Position numbers and translations under genes: made by a program. From a virus: DNA of 64,000 nucleotides. Under the pieces are notes generated by a model. That model worked only from the letters and a program-made list of their open reading frames with translations. It searched no databases and was not told where the DNA came from. Below are positions 34,147-41,123 of this stretch, in pieces (position 1 is the stretch's first letter; every line of letters starts with the position of its first letter). Location: positions 105,281 through 169,280 of the IMG/VR virus record IMGVR_UViG_3300049215_000481. One strand, given 5' to 3'.

Positions 34147-34173
34147 TTTTGGCTCGCCGGGGGTCCCAATCTT
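34147..34173 (+). promoter_or_regulatory. TTTTGG-N15-AATCTT element
   Basis: TTTTGG at 34147-34152, 15 nt, AATCTT at 34168-34173; same geometry as 3047 and 27098. Lies in the 34142-34260 gap before the lysis-type genes. Confidence 0.5.
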
Positions 34174-34222
34174 TCCAGGGACCCGTCGGAGCTTTTGCGT
34201 GAGACTTCGGTCGGTGACGGGT

Positions 34223-34231
34223 CGCAATCTT
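34223..34231 (+). promoter_or_regulatory. Class B motif CGCAATCTT
   Basis: The expected +1 region after 6 nt is followed by AGGAG and ATG 34261, so this copy gives a short leader with an SD. Confidence 0.55.
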
Positions 34232-34260
34232 CTCGGCACCTCAGGAGCACGCTCGCAATC

Positions 34261-34497
34261 ATGCCCCTCGGAATCATCGGCAAAATCGTAGCACCCCTCG
34301 CTGTCATGACCATCGGCGGGTCTGTCACGATGGCGATCTCCCTGAACTCGCGCGTCTCTGCGCAGGAGGCGAAGCAGGTCGACCAGGCCGCGCACGTCGA
34401 GCACATCGAGAAGCGCCTGGACGCCGTCGACGACCACATGAACCAAGCCCTGCAGAGCTTGGGCCGGATCGAAGGCGAGCTGAACAGTTCGAAGTAG
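34261..34497 (+). CDS. Membrane-anchored coiled-coil protein (lysis-associated candidate)
   Basis: 78 aa. One N-terminal hydrophobic segment (LGIIGKIVAPLAVMTIGGSVTMAIS) followed by a coiled coil (AAHVEHIEKRLDAVDDHMNQALQSLGRIEGEL). The layout is the mirror image of XhlA-type lysis proteins (coiled coil then TM) and also fits an i-spanin-like anchor. Followed 3 nt later by a holin-like gene, supporting a lysis cassette. Confidence 0.72.
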   Translation: MPLGIIGKIVAPLAVMTIGGSVTMAISLNSRVSAQEAKQVDQAAHVEHIEKRLDAVDDHMNQALQSLGRIEGELNSSK

Positions 34498-34500
34498 TCC

Positions 34501-34803
34501 ATGGCCCTCACTCACAACGACGGCGGCTATAAGTCCCGCAAGTGGGTGGGCCTGTGCATCTGCATCGTCACCATCTTCCTGGCCGGCAAGTTCATCGCCG
34601 CCGCCGCCCTCGCTGAGGTCGTGTTCGGCATCGTGTCGGTCTACGGCGTCTTCTGCGGCGCCAACGTCGGCCGCGACTGGGCCGCGATGAAGAACGGCGC
34701 GACCATCGCGCCGCCGCCGACGAACATCAAGGACGTCGTGAAGGACGTCGTGAAGGCTGCCAAGGAAGCCAAGGACCCCAAGGGGGAAGAGGAAGGTTCG
34801 TGA
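34501..34803 (+). CDS. Holin-like membrane protein
   Basis: 100 aa. Polar, basic N-terminus, two transmembrane helices (WVGLCICIVTIFLAGKFIAAAAL and EVVFGIVSVYGVFCGANVG) and a charged tail with a direct repeat KDVVKDVVKAAKEAKD. Size and topology fit a class II holin; there is no family match I can name. Overlaps the next gene's start. Confidence 0.72.
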   Translation: MALTHNDGGYKSRKWVGLCICIVTIFLAGKFIAAAALAEVVFGIVSVYGVFCGANVGRDWAAMKNGATIAPPPTNIKDVVKDVVKAAKEAKDPKGEEEGS

Positions 34804-35282
34804 TGCCCCACGCTGTGATGCTCGCCCTGTTCGTCGCGTTCTGCTTCCTCGCGCTGCTGCTGATCCTCTTCTGCCTCATCACCCCGGCGGTCTACGACCA
34901 CGCCAAGCCGAAGACGAAGAAGAAGGTCGTCGAGCTGACGTGCGATGGATGGCTCGCGAGGAAGATGGCCGACAACAACTGGGCCGCATTCACTCTCCCG
35001 CTGCCGTTCGTCGTGCTGATCTTCTACTGGGTCTCCGACTCGGCATCGTCGCAGGTCGACCAGCTCGTCCGCGTCCACGAGTTCGTGCACGTGCACCAGG
35101 ACGAAGGCAACGTGTGCTTCCTGGTGAGCTGGGTGAAGTACGGGTACGAGCTGGTGCGCCAGCGGCTGCAGACGCGGTCGTGGATGCAGGCCTACGTGCA
35201 CAACAGGTACGAGGCCCAGGCGTACGAAGTCGAAGATCGCGTGTGGTCCGGCGAGGACCCGCGGCCCGACTGGGCGATGTAG
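34803..35282 (+). CDS. Membrane-anchored HExxH zinc metallopeptidase
   Basis: 159 aa from ATG 34803 (a GTG at 34800 adds one residue). Two hydrophobic segments (LALFVAFCFLALLLILFCLITP; FTLPLPFVVLIFYWVSD), then VHEFVHVHQ (HExxH, residues 92-96) and a downstream VHNRYEAQAYEVED in which Glu137 could be the third zinc ligand; the spacing and sequence resemble DUF4157/eCIS-type peptidases. Directly after the holin-like gene, so a protease acting at the membrane during lysis or on entry is suggested. Confidence 0.8.
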   Translation: MPHAVMLALFVAFCFLALLLILFCLITPAVYDHAKPKTKKKVVELTCDGWLARKMADNNWAAFTLPLPFVVLIFYWVSDSASSQVDQLVRVHEFVHVHQDEGNVCFLVSWVKYGYELVRQRLQTRSWMQAYVHNRYEAQAYEVEDRVWSGEDPRPDWAM

Positions 35283-35291
35283 ATTCGCTAT
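35283..35291 (+). promoter_or_regulatory. Class A motif ATTCGCTAT
   Basis: Perfect motif directly after the stop at 35282; no start codon at the usual distance. It precedes a TTTGT-N15-AATCTC element, so two classes may serve the small gene and tRNA cluster. Confidence 0.55.
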
Positions 35292-35305
35292 ACGCATTCC
35301 AAAGA

Positions 35306-35332
35306 ATTTGTCTCGGACCGAGACGTAATCTC
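35306..35332 (+). promoter_or_regulatory. ATTTGT-N15-AATCTC element
   Basis: Shares TTTGTCTCGG with the head-operon promoter at 3048 and has the same 15-nt spacing; 12 nt before ATG 35345. Could transcribe the tRNA cluster. Confidence 0.5.
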
Positions 35333-35344
35333 TTCGCCGTTCCC

Positions 35345-35470
35345 ATGAAGCGCACCGCCAACATGACCGAGTTCAAGAGCCTGGTCGGCTCCTCGGGACA
35401 GGTGCGCCCACGTCGCCCACGCTTGCATCAACGCCAGCGTCAGGGCTCTGTCCTGCGCCTTTACCCCTAA
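35345..35470 (+). CDS. 41-aa Arg/Gln-rich peptide
   Basis: MKRTANMTEFKSLVGSSGQV then a very basic RPRRPRLHQRQRQG segment. ATG 35345 is correctly placed for the upstream element. It could also be just the leader of the tRNA transcript. Only weak support as a gene. Confidence 0.4.
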   Translation: MKRTANMTEFKSLVGSSGQVRPRRPRLHQRQRQGSVLRLYP

Positions 35471-35543
35471 GGGGTAAAGAAGACGCACAGGGGCGCGCCA
35501 CAGCGCCCACCGACAGAGTCCTCGTACCTAGTGGTACACGCAC

Positions 35544-35626
35544 GCGAGCGTGGCGGAATGGTAGACGCGCCGGTCTCAGAAACCGGTCCCCGGAAGGGGG
35601 TGGGAGTTCGAGTCTCCCCGCTCGTA
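35544..35626 (+). tRNA. tRNA-Leu (anticodon CAG)
   Basis: Acceptor GCGAGCG/CGCTCGT, anticodon stem CCGGT/ACCGG with loop CTCAGAA, long variable arm, T-arm GGGAG TTCGAGT CTCCC. CCA is not encoded. Confidence 0.93.
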
Positions 35627-35637
35627 CGAAGAACCAC

Positions 35638-35708
35638 CTGGGTGTGGGTCAAAGGCGGATCACTCGACCCGGAACCGAGCCATGCGAGTTCGACTCTCGC
35701 CACCCAGA
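35638..35708 (+). tRNA. Probable tRNA-Pro (anticodon CGG)
   Basis: Perfect 7-bp acceptor CTGGGTG/CACCCAG, D stem GGTC/GATC, T-arm GCGAG TTCGACT CTCGC. Anticodon loop CCCGGAA has C at position 33 instead of U, and an A-C mismatch closes the stem. CCA not encoded. Confidence 0.7.
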
Positions 35709-35738
35709 CTGCCGGTTCGGACTCGTGCTTGGTGAGTC

Positions 35739-35746
35739 CGAATCTT
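35739..35746 (+). promoter_or_regulatory. Class B motif variant CGAATCTT
   Basis: 6 nt before ATG 35753 of the HNH gene inserted in the tRNA cluster. Confidence 0.6.
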
Positions 35747-35752
35747 CTCAGC

Positions 35753-36196
35753 ATGGAAACCAAGCACTGCAAAGGATGTGACGACGACAAGCCGATTGAA
35801 GAGTTTCGCTTCCAGCCCAGCAAGGGTAGACGCCTCGCAAGGTGTACGGCCTGCAAGAGGGCGTACGACAACACATGGCACAAGGACCACGCTGACCTGG
35901 ATAGGAAGTTGACCCTGGCGAAGGAACGCAACCGAAAGACTGCGCAGGCGGTGGCCGAATACCTCCAGAGCCACCCCTGCGTCGACTGCGGTGAAGACGA
36001 CATTGTGGTCCTGGACTTCGACCATCTGAGAGACAAGGACGACAACGTCGCGGGGTTGATTTCACGCCGGTGCTCGCTCCAGAGAATCATGCGTGAAATC
36101 GCGAAGTGCGTCGTGCGCTGCGCGAATTGCCACCGCAGGAAGACAGCCAACGAAGGAGGCTGGTTCAAGGTCACGTTTCAAAGTTCGGGCGAGTAG
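35753..36196 (+). CDS. HNH homing endonuclease within the tRNA cluster
   Basis: 147 aa. Zinc ribbon KHCKGCDDDKPIEEF...RCTACKRAY, then HPCVDCGEDDIVVLDFDHLRDKDDNVAG ... EIAKCVVRCANCHRRKTA, the same HNH module as the genes at 21182 and 22947. It separates tRNA-Pro from tRNA-Tyr, and its last codons overlap the acceptor stem of tRNA-Tyr by 10 bp, so the endonuclease sits flush against a tRNA. Confidence 0.86.
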   Translation: METKHCKGCDDDKPIEEFRFQPSKGRRLARCTACKRAYDNTWHKDHADLDRKLTLAKERNRKTAQAVAEYLQSHPCVDCGEDDIVVLDFDHLRDKDDNVAGLISRRCSLQRIMREIAKCVVRCANCHRRKTANEGGWFKVTFQSSGE

Positions 36197-36274
36197 ACGT
36201 GTAGGGGGCACGGACTGGCTGTAAACCAGTTGTCCTTCGGGGCCCCGATGGCTCAACTCCATCCTCTCCCACCA
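36187..36274 (+). tRNA. tRNA-Tyr (anticodon GTA), CCA encoded
   Basis: Anticodon stem ACTGG/CCAGT with loop CTGTAAA, long variable arm GTCC-TTCG-GGGC, T stem GATGG/CCATC, acceptor GGGCGAG/CTCTCCC (one mismatch), then ACCA. The 5' acceptor strand lies inside the end of the HNH gene. Confidence 0.88.
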
Positions 36275-36275
36275 A

Positions 36276-36349
36276 TGCCTTGTCGTCTAGCGGCAGGACA
36301 CCCGGCTCTGAACCGGGGAACGATCGTTCGAATCGATCCGAGGCAACCA
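36276..36349 (+). tRNA. tRNA-Gln (anticodon CTG), CCA encoded
   Basis: Acceptor TGCCTTG/CGAGGCA, anticodon stem CCCGG/CCGGG with loop CTCTGAA, T-arm, 3' ACCA. One base separates it from tRNA-Tyr. Confidence 0.94.
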
Positions 36350-36350
36350 T

Positions 36351-36423
36351 CTCTCCGTGGCGGAATTGGACACCGCACGGCCCTGCGAAGGCCGAGGTCC
36401 AGGTTCGACTCCTGGCGGAGGGA
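36351..36423 (+). tRNA. tRNA-Arg (anticodon GCG)
   Basis: Acceptor CTCTCCG/CGGAGGG, D stem GCGG/CCGC, anticodon stem CGGCC/GGCCG with loop CTGCGAA, T-arm CCAGG TTCGACT CCTGG. CCA not encoded. Anticodon GCG rather than the usual ACG for CGN-Arg. Confidence 0.9.
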
Positions 36424-36426
36424 CTA

Positions 36427-36502
36427 CCCCCCAGTCGTCTAAAGGCAGGACCGCGGGCCTTGAAATCGCTTTGTGCTGGTTCGAGTCCAGCTCGCGGAAC
36501 CA
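36427..36502 (+). pseudogene. tRNA-like remnant or degenerate tRNA
   Basis: Has a tRNA-type D region (AGTCGTCTAAAGGCAGGAC), an anticodon-like CCTTGAAA and a perfect T-arm GCTGG TTCGAGT CCAGC followed by a CCA-like end (GGAACCA), but the acceptor strands do not pair and the anticodon stem is broken. Looks like a fusion of two tRNA halves or a decayed tRNA. Confidence 0.5.
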
Positions 36503-36533
36503 GCTACTAATACTGCTCAACGTGGGGGAAAGT

Positions 36534-36542
36534 CGCAATCTT
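36534..36542 (+). promoter_or_regulatory. Class B motif CGCAATCTT
   Basis: 8 nt before ATG 36551. Confidence 0.66.
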
Positions 36543-36550
36543 CTAAGCAC

Positions 36551-37261
36551 ATGGAGCTTGCGGTAGGAACGAAGAGCGGGAAGTGGACACTGCAGTCGCG
36601 AATCGTCGGCACGAAGCGCGGGCAGGTGAGATGGCTGTGTGTCTGCGAATGCGGCACAATCAGGGGCGTTCAGCAGCGATACCTTTTGAGTGGTAGGTCG
36701 ACGTCGTGTGGGGACTGCGGACTGCTCGGCAAAAGGTTCGGCGCCTTGACCGTTGATGTGAAGGCGCCGGGTGGGTGGCTGTGCGTGTGCGACTGCGGCG
36801 GGCGGAAGGTCGCCACGACTACGAACTTGACGTTCGGCCACACGACGTCGTGCGGATGCGCTCGCCGTCGTGGCTGGGCAGGACCCATCTCGGGCTCACA
36901 GTTCTACAAGATGAAGAGGAATGCGCAGACGCGCGGCATCGTCTTCGACGTCGACATCACCTACGTTGCGTTCCTGTGGGGCGTTCACGGTGGCCGCTGC
37001 TCCCTATCTGGAGTGCCGATCGCGCTTCCAGAACGCACCGGAGGCGCTCACACGGCATCTCTAGACAGGATCGACAGCTCCCTCGGTTACGTGCAAGGGA
37101 ATCTGCAGTGGGTCCACAAGGATGTACAGCGCATGAAGATGGATTTAGAGCAGGACCGCTTCGTCGAGCTGTGCCGCCTGATCGCCACTTCTGCGCCCGC
37201 CCGCGATGATGCTCGTGGCGGCCTCGTCGTAGAACCGGTGGCCGCCCCAGCGGCGGCATAG
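36551..37261 (+). CDS. HNH-type homing endonuclease with Cys-rich DNA-binding repeats
   Basis: 236 aa. Two N-terminal repeats of a WLCVCECG...SCGDCG / WLCVCDCG...SCGCA kind (zinc, DNA binding), a linker, then an HNH core of the intron-endonuclease type: CSLSGVPIALPERTGGAHTASLDRIDSSLGYVQGNLQWVHKDVQRMKMDL. C-terminal Ala-rich tail. It lies at the downstream edge of the tRNA cluster; its 3' end overlaps the convergent small gene at 37145 by 117 bp. Confidence 0.85.
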   Translation: MELAVGTKSGKWTLQSRIVGTKRGQVRWLCVCECGTIRGVQQRYLLSGRSTSCGDCGLLGKRFGALTVDVKAPGGWLCVCDCGGRKVATTTNLTFGHTTSCGCARRRGWAGPISGSQFYKMKRNAQTRGIVFDVDITYVAFLWGVHGGRCSLSGVPIALPERTGGAHTASLDRIDSSLGYVQGNLQWVHKDVQRMKMDLEQDRFVELCRLIATSAPARDDARGGLVVEPVAAPAAA

Positions 37262-37384
37262 ATGTCCGGATAGCCAGGCCAGGAACAAGCCGTAGCACCG
37301 TCCGCAGAACGCGATGTCCCACTCCCGGTAGAGATGTCCGGTTGCGGGATGGTACGGCCCGCAGCACGCGAAGCAGCTCGGCAT
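37145..37384 (-). CDS. Small zinc-binding protein
   Basis: 79 aa, MPSCFACCGPYHPATGHLYREWDIAFCGRCYGLFLAWLSGHLCRRWGG...: two CxxC pairs around an aromatic core, then a basic segment. ATG 37384 is exactly 9 nt after a class A motif, which strongly supports the gene although it overlaps the HNH gene antisense. Confidence 0.72.
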   Translation of the reverse strand: MPSCFACCGPYHPATGHLYREWDIAFCGRCYGLFLAWLSGHLCRRWGGHRFYDEAATSIIAGGRRSGDQAAQLDEAVLL

Positions 37385-37393
37385 GCAGTCCTG

Positions 37394-37402
37394 ATAGCGA
37401 AT
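37394..37402 (-). promoter_or_regulatory. Class A motif ATTCGCTAT, minus strand
   Basis: Exactly 9 nt before ATG 37384 on the minus strand. Confidence 0.77.
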
Positions 37403-37412
37403 GCAGTCTAGG

Positions 37413-37442
37413 CCGCAATCTATGTAAGGCCACTTTCGCTAT
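37413..37442 (+). promoter_or_regulatory. Paired class B-like (CCGCAATCT) and class A-like (TTTCGCTAT) elements
   Basis: CCGCAATCT at 37413-37421 and TTTCGCTAT at 37434-37442. Nine nt after the latter is TGGAAGG, the SD of the gene at 37469. Confidence 0.5.
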
Positions 37443-37468
37443 GTGATTCATTGGAAGGGCAGGTTGAC

Positions 37469-38245
37469 ATGACGCGAGCCAGGTCGTTGGTGCTGTTCGT
37501 GATGGTGCTTCTCTCCTCTCACGTGGCCTCGGCCCAGGACGCAGGGGTGCCCACACTTCCAGCGACCGTCATCGAGGTGCCGGCGCCCGCCGGGCTCGAA
37601 TCGCTCGGCGACCTCATGTCGATCATGCGCACGATGCCGGTCGAGCCGGTTCTGACCTGCAACCCGGAGTCGCCGCACTGCACGTTCGTCCACCGCCTGT
37701 CCGGAGAGGTTACCGTCGACTCCGTCAACTCCACCATCAGGTGGCTCAACGCTGTCGGCCAAACGAAGGCCGAGTTCGCGATGCTGGAGATCAACTCGGC
37801 CGGCGGGTCCTTCGAGGGCGGAGTGGAGCTGGCGCGCGCCATCGAGATCTCGCACGCGAAGGTGGTGTGCGTGGTCGACGGCCAGGCAGCCTCGGCCGCG
37901 TTCTACATCCTCCAGGCGTGTGACATCCGAGTGATGACCAAGCGCTCGTCTCTGACCACGCACGACCCGTTCACGATGTTCGTGGGCGCCCAGCGGATGA
38001 CCCGCCAGGAGGCGCTGAACGAGGCGGAGGACCTCCGCGTCACGACCCGCCGGTTCACCGAGCACGTCCTCAGGCGGATGAAAGTGACCTACAAGCAGTA
38101 CCGCGCCCGCGTCTCCAACGGCCGCGACTGGCACATGGACTGGGAGGACGCCAAGCGCTTCGGGGCGGTCGACGTCGTCTCGCCGCTCATCGCCAACCAG
38201 GTATTCGGACAGCTCCGCACGCTCGGCGGGGTCCTGCAAGAGTAG
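37469..38245 (+). CDS. Secreted ClpP/SppA-fold serine protease-like protein
   Basis: 258 aa from ATG 37469 (SD GGAAGGG). Residues 1-22 are a Sec signal peptide (SLVLFVMVLLSSHVASA). The rest follows the ClpP/crotonase fold: LEINSAGGSFEGGVELARAI (oxyanion G-G), VVDGQAASAAFYILQACD with the nucleophile Ser at ~142, and SSLTTHDPF with the catalytic His at ~165. An envelope-targeted protease next to the tail fibre could cleave host envelope or fibre proteins; role unknown. Phage ClpP-like prohead proteases are normally cytoplasmic, so the signal peptide is odd. Confidence 0.83.
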   Translation: MTRARSLVLFVMVLLSSHVASAQDAGVPTLPATVIEVPAPAGLESLGDLMSIMRTMPVEPVLTCNPESPHCTFVHRLSGEVTVDSVNSTIRWLNAVGQTKAEFAMLEINSAGGSFEGGVELARAIEISHAKVVCVVDGQAASAAFYILQACDIRVMTKRSSLTTHDPFTMFVGAQRMTRQEALNEAEDLRVTTRRFTEHVLRRMKVTYKQYRARVSNGRDWHMDWEDAKRFGAVDVVSPLIANQVFGQLRTLGGVLQE

Positions 38246-38253
38246 CCGCCGCT

Positions 38254-38262
38254 CGCAATCTT
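38254..38262 (+). promoter_or_regulatory. Class B motif CGCAATCTT
   Basis: 6 nt before GTG 38269 of the tail fibre gene. Confidence 0.68.
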
Positions 38263-38268
38263 GAGAGG

Positions 38269-40434
38269 GTGAAGCTCAAGCAGACTGGCCACGGTTTCGA
38301 AGCACGAGTCACTCTTCCCATCGTTCAGGGTGTGCCGAGTGTTGCGCCCCCGCTCGACGACTCGGGTGAAGCCCCCGCAGTGTGGGATTCGTCGGGCCGG
38401 CAGGTTCTCGTCTTCGACCTGCTGACATCGACATGGTGCACGCTCGCCGGTGGCGGCGGTTCTGGGACCATCACGACCGCGAGTCCGCTGAAGGGTAACG
38501 GCAGCGCGGGCAGCCCGGTCACGCTCGACCCCACGAAGCTGGCCGGCGGTCTCTTCGTCAACAGTTCGAATGTTCTGTCTGCGGCCATCGCAGCAGATTG
38601 GCCGGTGGCCACCCCCCGATACTATGCGGTCGACGCGGCGACGGGTAGCGACTCCAACGCAGGGTACTCAGATGTCAGCGCGGCTGACGCGTGGACGAAG
38701 CCCAAGGCCACCATTGCGGCTCTAGCTGCCATCATCCCGAAGAATGGCGCCGGTCGCACGATCGGCATCATGATCGGTGTCGGTACGTACACCGACGACC
38801 TCTCGCTGCTCTGCACTGGCACCAGCGGTTACACCGTCATGTGCATCCGTGGCACGTCGACGGTAGCTACGGCTGGTGCCACCGCCGGCAACTGGGACGC
38901 CAACGACGTCATCGGATCGGGCGCCATCACGGCGACAGGCATGAACGCCAGCGGCTACAATCCGACGGGCACGCCGACCACCTCCACCGTACAGTGCCTC
39001 AAGGTCGGCGGAGCCGCGCCAGGCTTCGCTTCTGAACCGGCCCTGCCATGCGGTGCCCGTATCCGGTTCGACTCGAATACCGCCACGGCGGCCCTCAGAA
39101 ACATCTGCCGCACCATCGTTCGTGTATCTGGCGGCGACACTCTCTACCCCGCTTCGGCGTTCCCGGCGGTTCCTACAGCTTCCGACGTCTTCTACATCGA
39201 GATGCCGGGCGTCAACGCGCCGTTGAACCCGTTCGTACACGGTAACGGCTCGCTGCGGTTCCTGGGCCTGAATGTCAACGGTGGCAACGTGGTGGCTGGC
39301 GGCGTCAACCAGACGAACACTAGCTCCTTCTCGTTCTGCTTCTTCTCGCCTGGCGTCTCGAACAACGGCGCCGGGTACATCGCGCTCCTCCTCAACTCGC
39401 TCGCTTTCAGCTCGGTGGCCAACCAGTCGATTGGCGGGTGCCGTCTCGCCGGTCTCTTCACGATGGCTGGCGCAGCGATGAACATGCAGGGCAATGTCGT
39501 TGTTGGTCTAGCGACGTTCAAGTCGATGACGACCATGAACATGCAGCAAGAGTTTTTCGCCGGTGGCCTTCGCATTGAGGGTGGCGCCATGGCGATGGGC
39601 GACATCAACTCCGCATCCAACGTCACGATCGGCAACATCAACGGTGCCAGCCAAGGCGGATTCCCGACGCGGGTTCTCAAGTCGGGCGGCATTGGGTTGC
39701 AGTTGATCGGTGTCCGCGGCCAACTCGCGTCGATCGCCGTCGTGAGCGGGTGCTCGATCGGCGTCTCGGTGGAGGGCATCTGCGAGTTGCAGAACATGGC
39801 GCAGGTGTTCGGCAACAACGGCGCCATCATCAACGAGTCGGGCACGTGCACCGACATCGGCATCCAGTTCAACGCCACTAATACCGCAGTGGGCTCGGTC
39901 TTCGGCCAAGGCTCTACCAACTCGTCGACGGTGACGGGAGCCAACGGCGATATCCGTCTGGCCAACGGCAAAATCATCACCTGGACGCAGCTCAATGCCA
40001 CGGGCATCGCTGACCGTCGCGGCAACCGCCTCATTGGCCCGATGCCCCCGACCTGGGTATTGCCGCTGTCGGGCTTCATCCTCGGTAGCGCCGGAGCAAC
40101 CACGTCCTACATGGCCAACACGGGCCCGAACGCTGGTGGCGCGAACCTAGGAGCGTGTGAGTTCCCGACGAGCATGCGTCTGGTCTCTCGACTGCGCTTC
40201 AAGCCGGAGTCGAACACCTTCGCGACCAACGTCGTCGCCACGCTCTACAAGAACGGCGTGGCAACCGCCTTGACGGTGACGATCCCCGCGGGCTCGACGG
40301 CCGTGGTCTCCGACACGACGGCAGCTCACGAGGTCCTGTTCGCCGACGGCGACTTGCTGGCGGTCGTTCTCTCGAACGCGGGCGACAACGGCAAGACGCT
40401 GACCGGCATGTGCGTCCTCGAAGGTCCGTCGTAA
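38269..40434 (+). CDS. Tail fibre/spike protein with beta-helix-like body
   Basis: 721 aa from GTG 38269. N-terminal 70 residues (MKLKQTGHGFEARVTLPIVQGVPS ... GRQVLVFDLLTSTWCTLAGGGG) form a virion-attachment-like module with a Gly hinge. Residues ~120-560 are beta-helix-like, rich in Gly/Ser/Thr/Asn turns (YYAVDAATGSDSNAGYS..., GNVVVGLATFKSMTTMNMQQ), and the last ~130 residues look like a beta-sandwich head (FKPESNTFATNVVATLYKNGVATALTVTIPAGS). Probably the receptor-binding or depolymerase spike. Its N-terminal module is repeated in the pseudogene just downstream. Confidence 0.84.
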   Translation: MKLKQTGHGFEARVTLPIVQGVPSVAPPLDDSGEAPAVWDSSGRQVLVFDLLTSTWCTLAGGGGSGTITTASPLKGNGSAGSPVTLDPTKLAGGLFVNSSNVLSAAIAADWPVATPRYYAVDAATGSDSNAGYSDVSAADAWTKPKATIAALAAIIPKNGAGRTIGIMIGVGTYTDDLSLLCTGTSGYTVMCIRGTSTVATAGATAGNWDANDVIGSGAITATGMNASGYNPTGTPTTSTVQCLKVGGAAPGFASEPALPCGARIRFDSNTATAALRNICRTIVRVSGGDTLYPASAFPAVPTASDVFYIEMPGVNAPLNPFVHGNGSLRFLGLNVNGGNVVAGGVNQTNTSSFSFCFFSPGVSNNGAGYIALLLNSLAFSSVANQSIGGCRLAGLFTMAGAAMNMQGNVVVGLATFKSMTTMNMQQEFFAGGLRIEGGAMAMGDINSASNVTIGNINGASQGGFPTRVLKSGGIGLQLIGVRGQLASIAVVSGCSIGVSVEGICELQNMAQVFGNNGAIINESGTCTDIGIQFNATNTAVGSVFGQGSTNSSTVTGANGDIRLANGKIITWTQLNATGIADRRGNRLIGPMPPTWVLPLSGFILGSAGATTSYMANTGPNAGGANLGACEFPTSMRLVSRLRFKPESNTFATNVVATLYKNGVATALTVTIPAGSTAVVSDTTAAHEVLFADGDLLAVVLSNAGDNGKTLTGMCVLEGPS

Positions 40435-40453
40435 GTCGCCGAGCACTTTTTCA

Positions 40454-40692
40454 ATGAAGCTCAAGCAGTCGGGGCGCGGTTACGAAGCTGTCGTGACCGT
40501 GCCTGTCTTGCGTGGTGTGCCCAGCAAGTCGTAGCTTGGGACAGGGCTAGTGGTAGTTGGCGCACAGCTCCATCGCATCCCCTGTCGCACAACGGTGGGT
40601 TCTCGGTCTCGTTCGCCTCGATGGGCAGCCAGGGGTATCCGCTTACTCCCGGGACGCTGACTCCACGCCTTGGTGCCGTGACGGTCGGCTAG
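40454..40692 (+). pseudogene. Remnant of a second tail fibre gene
   Basis: ATG 40454 opens a 26-codon frame MKLKQSGRGYEAVVTVPVLR... that copies the N-terminus of the fibre upstream (MKLKQTGHGFEARVTLPIVQ), then hits TAG at 40532. In another frame, the sequence to TAG 40690 reads SHNGGFSVSFASMGSQGYPL...RLGAVTVG, which looks like a fibre C-terminus. So a paralogous fibre has been reduced to its two ends, or a fibre cassette has been swapped out here. Confidence 0.65.
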
Positions 40693-41123
40693 GCCGAGCC
40701 CCAGGGGAGCTGGGGCGCTACCACCCTCATCACAGCCCTGGCGCGCTCTCGCGCGCCGGGTTCGTTCCACATCCTGTTGAGTCCGCTCGGGTGTGGCAGC
40801 GTGACGAGCGCGATGGCCCGCCCCTCCTCCATGATGTCGACCTGGTAGAACTCTGGGCCGTTGAATGCGTCTCGAACTTTCGCACCCAGCAGTACGGCGA
40901 CGTCGAACCTGCTGTTGATGAGCTTCACGGTCTCGCGCGCCGCATTCATCGACCACTTGCCGTAGCAGAGGTTGACCTTCGCGATCTTCTCGTACTCGAC
41001 GTCTGAGAGCCCGAGGTGCTCCCGCAGGCGGTTGCCGGAGGCGTGCCGCGGGAGGTGGTAGAGCGCGAAGCGCGGGTCCTGCCCGTACGGGTTCAGCTCA
41101 CCGACGATGACCAGCTTGCTCAC
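40689..41123 (-). CDS. Uracil-DNA glycosylase-superfamily-like protein
   Basis: 144 aa from GTG 41123. IVGELNPYGQDP near the N-terminus and VTLPHPSGLNRMWNEPGARERARAVM near the C-terminus match the two active-site regions of UDG-fold proteins (GEaP- and HPS-type motifs); FDVAVLLGAKVRDAF sits between. Could excise modified bases or be a non-catalytic relative. Coupled to the gene upstream (GTGA overlap at 41120-41123). Confidence 0.75.
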   Translation of the reverse strand: MSKLVIVGELNPYGQDPRFALYHLPRHASGNRLREHLGLSDVEYEKIAKVNLCYGKWSMNAARETVKLINSRFDVAVLLGAKVRDAFNGPEFYQVDIMEEGRAIALVTLPHPSGLNRMWNEPGARERARAVMRVVAPQLPWGSA

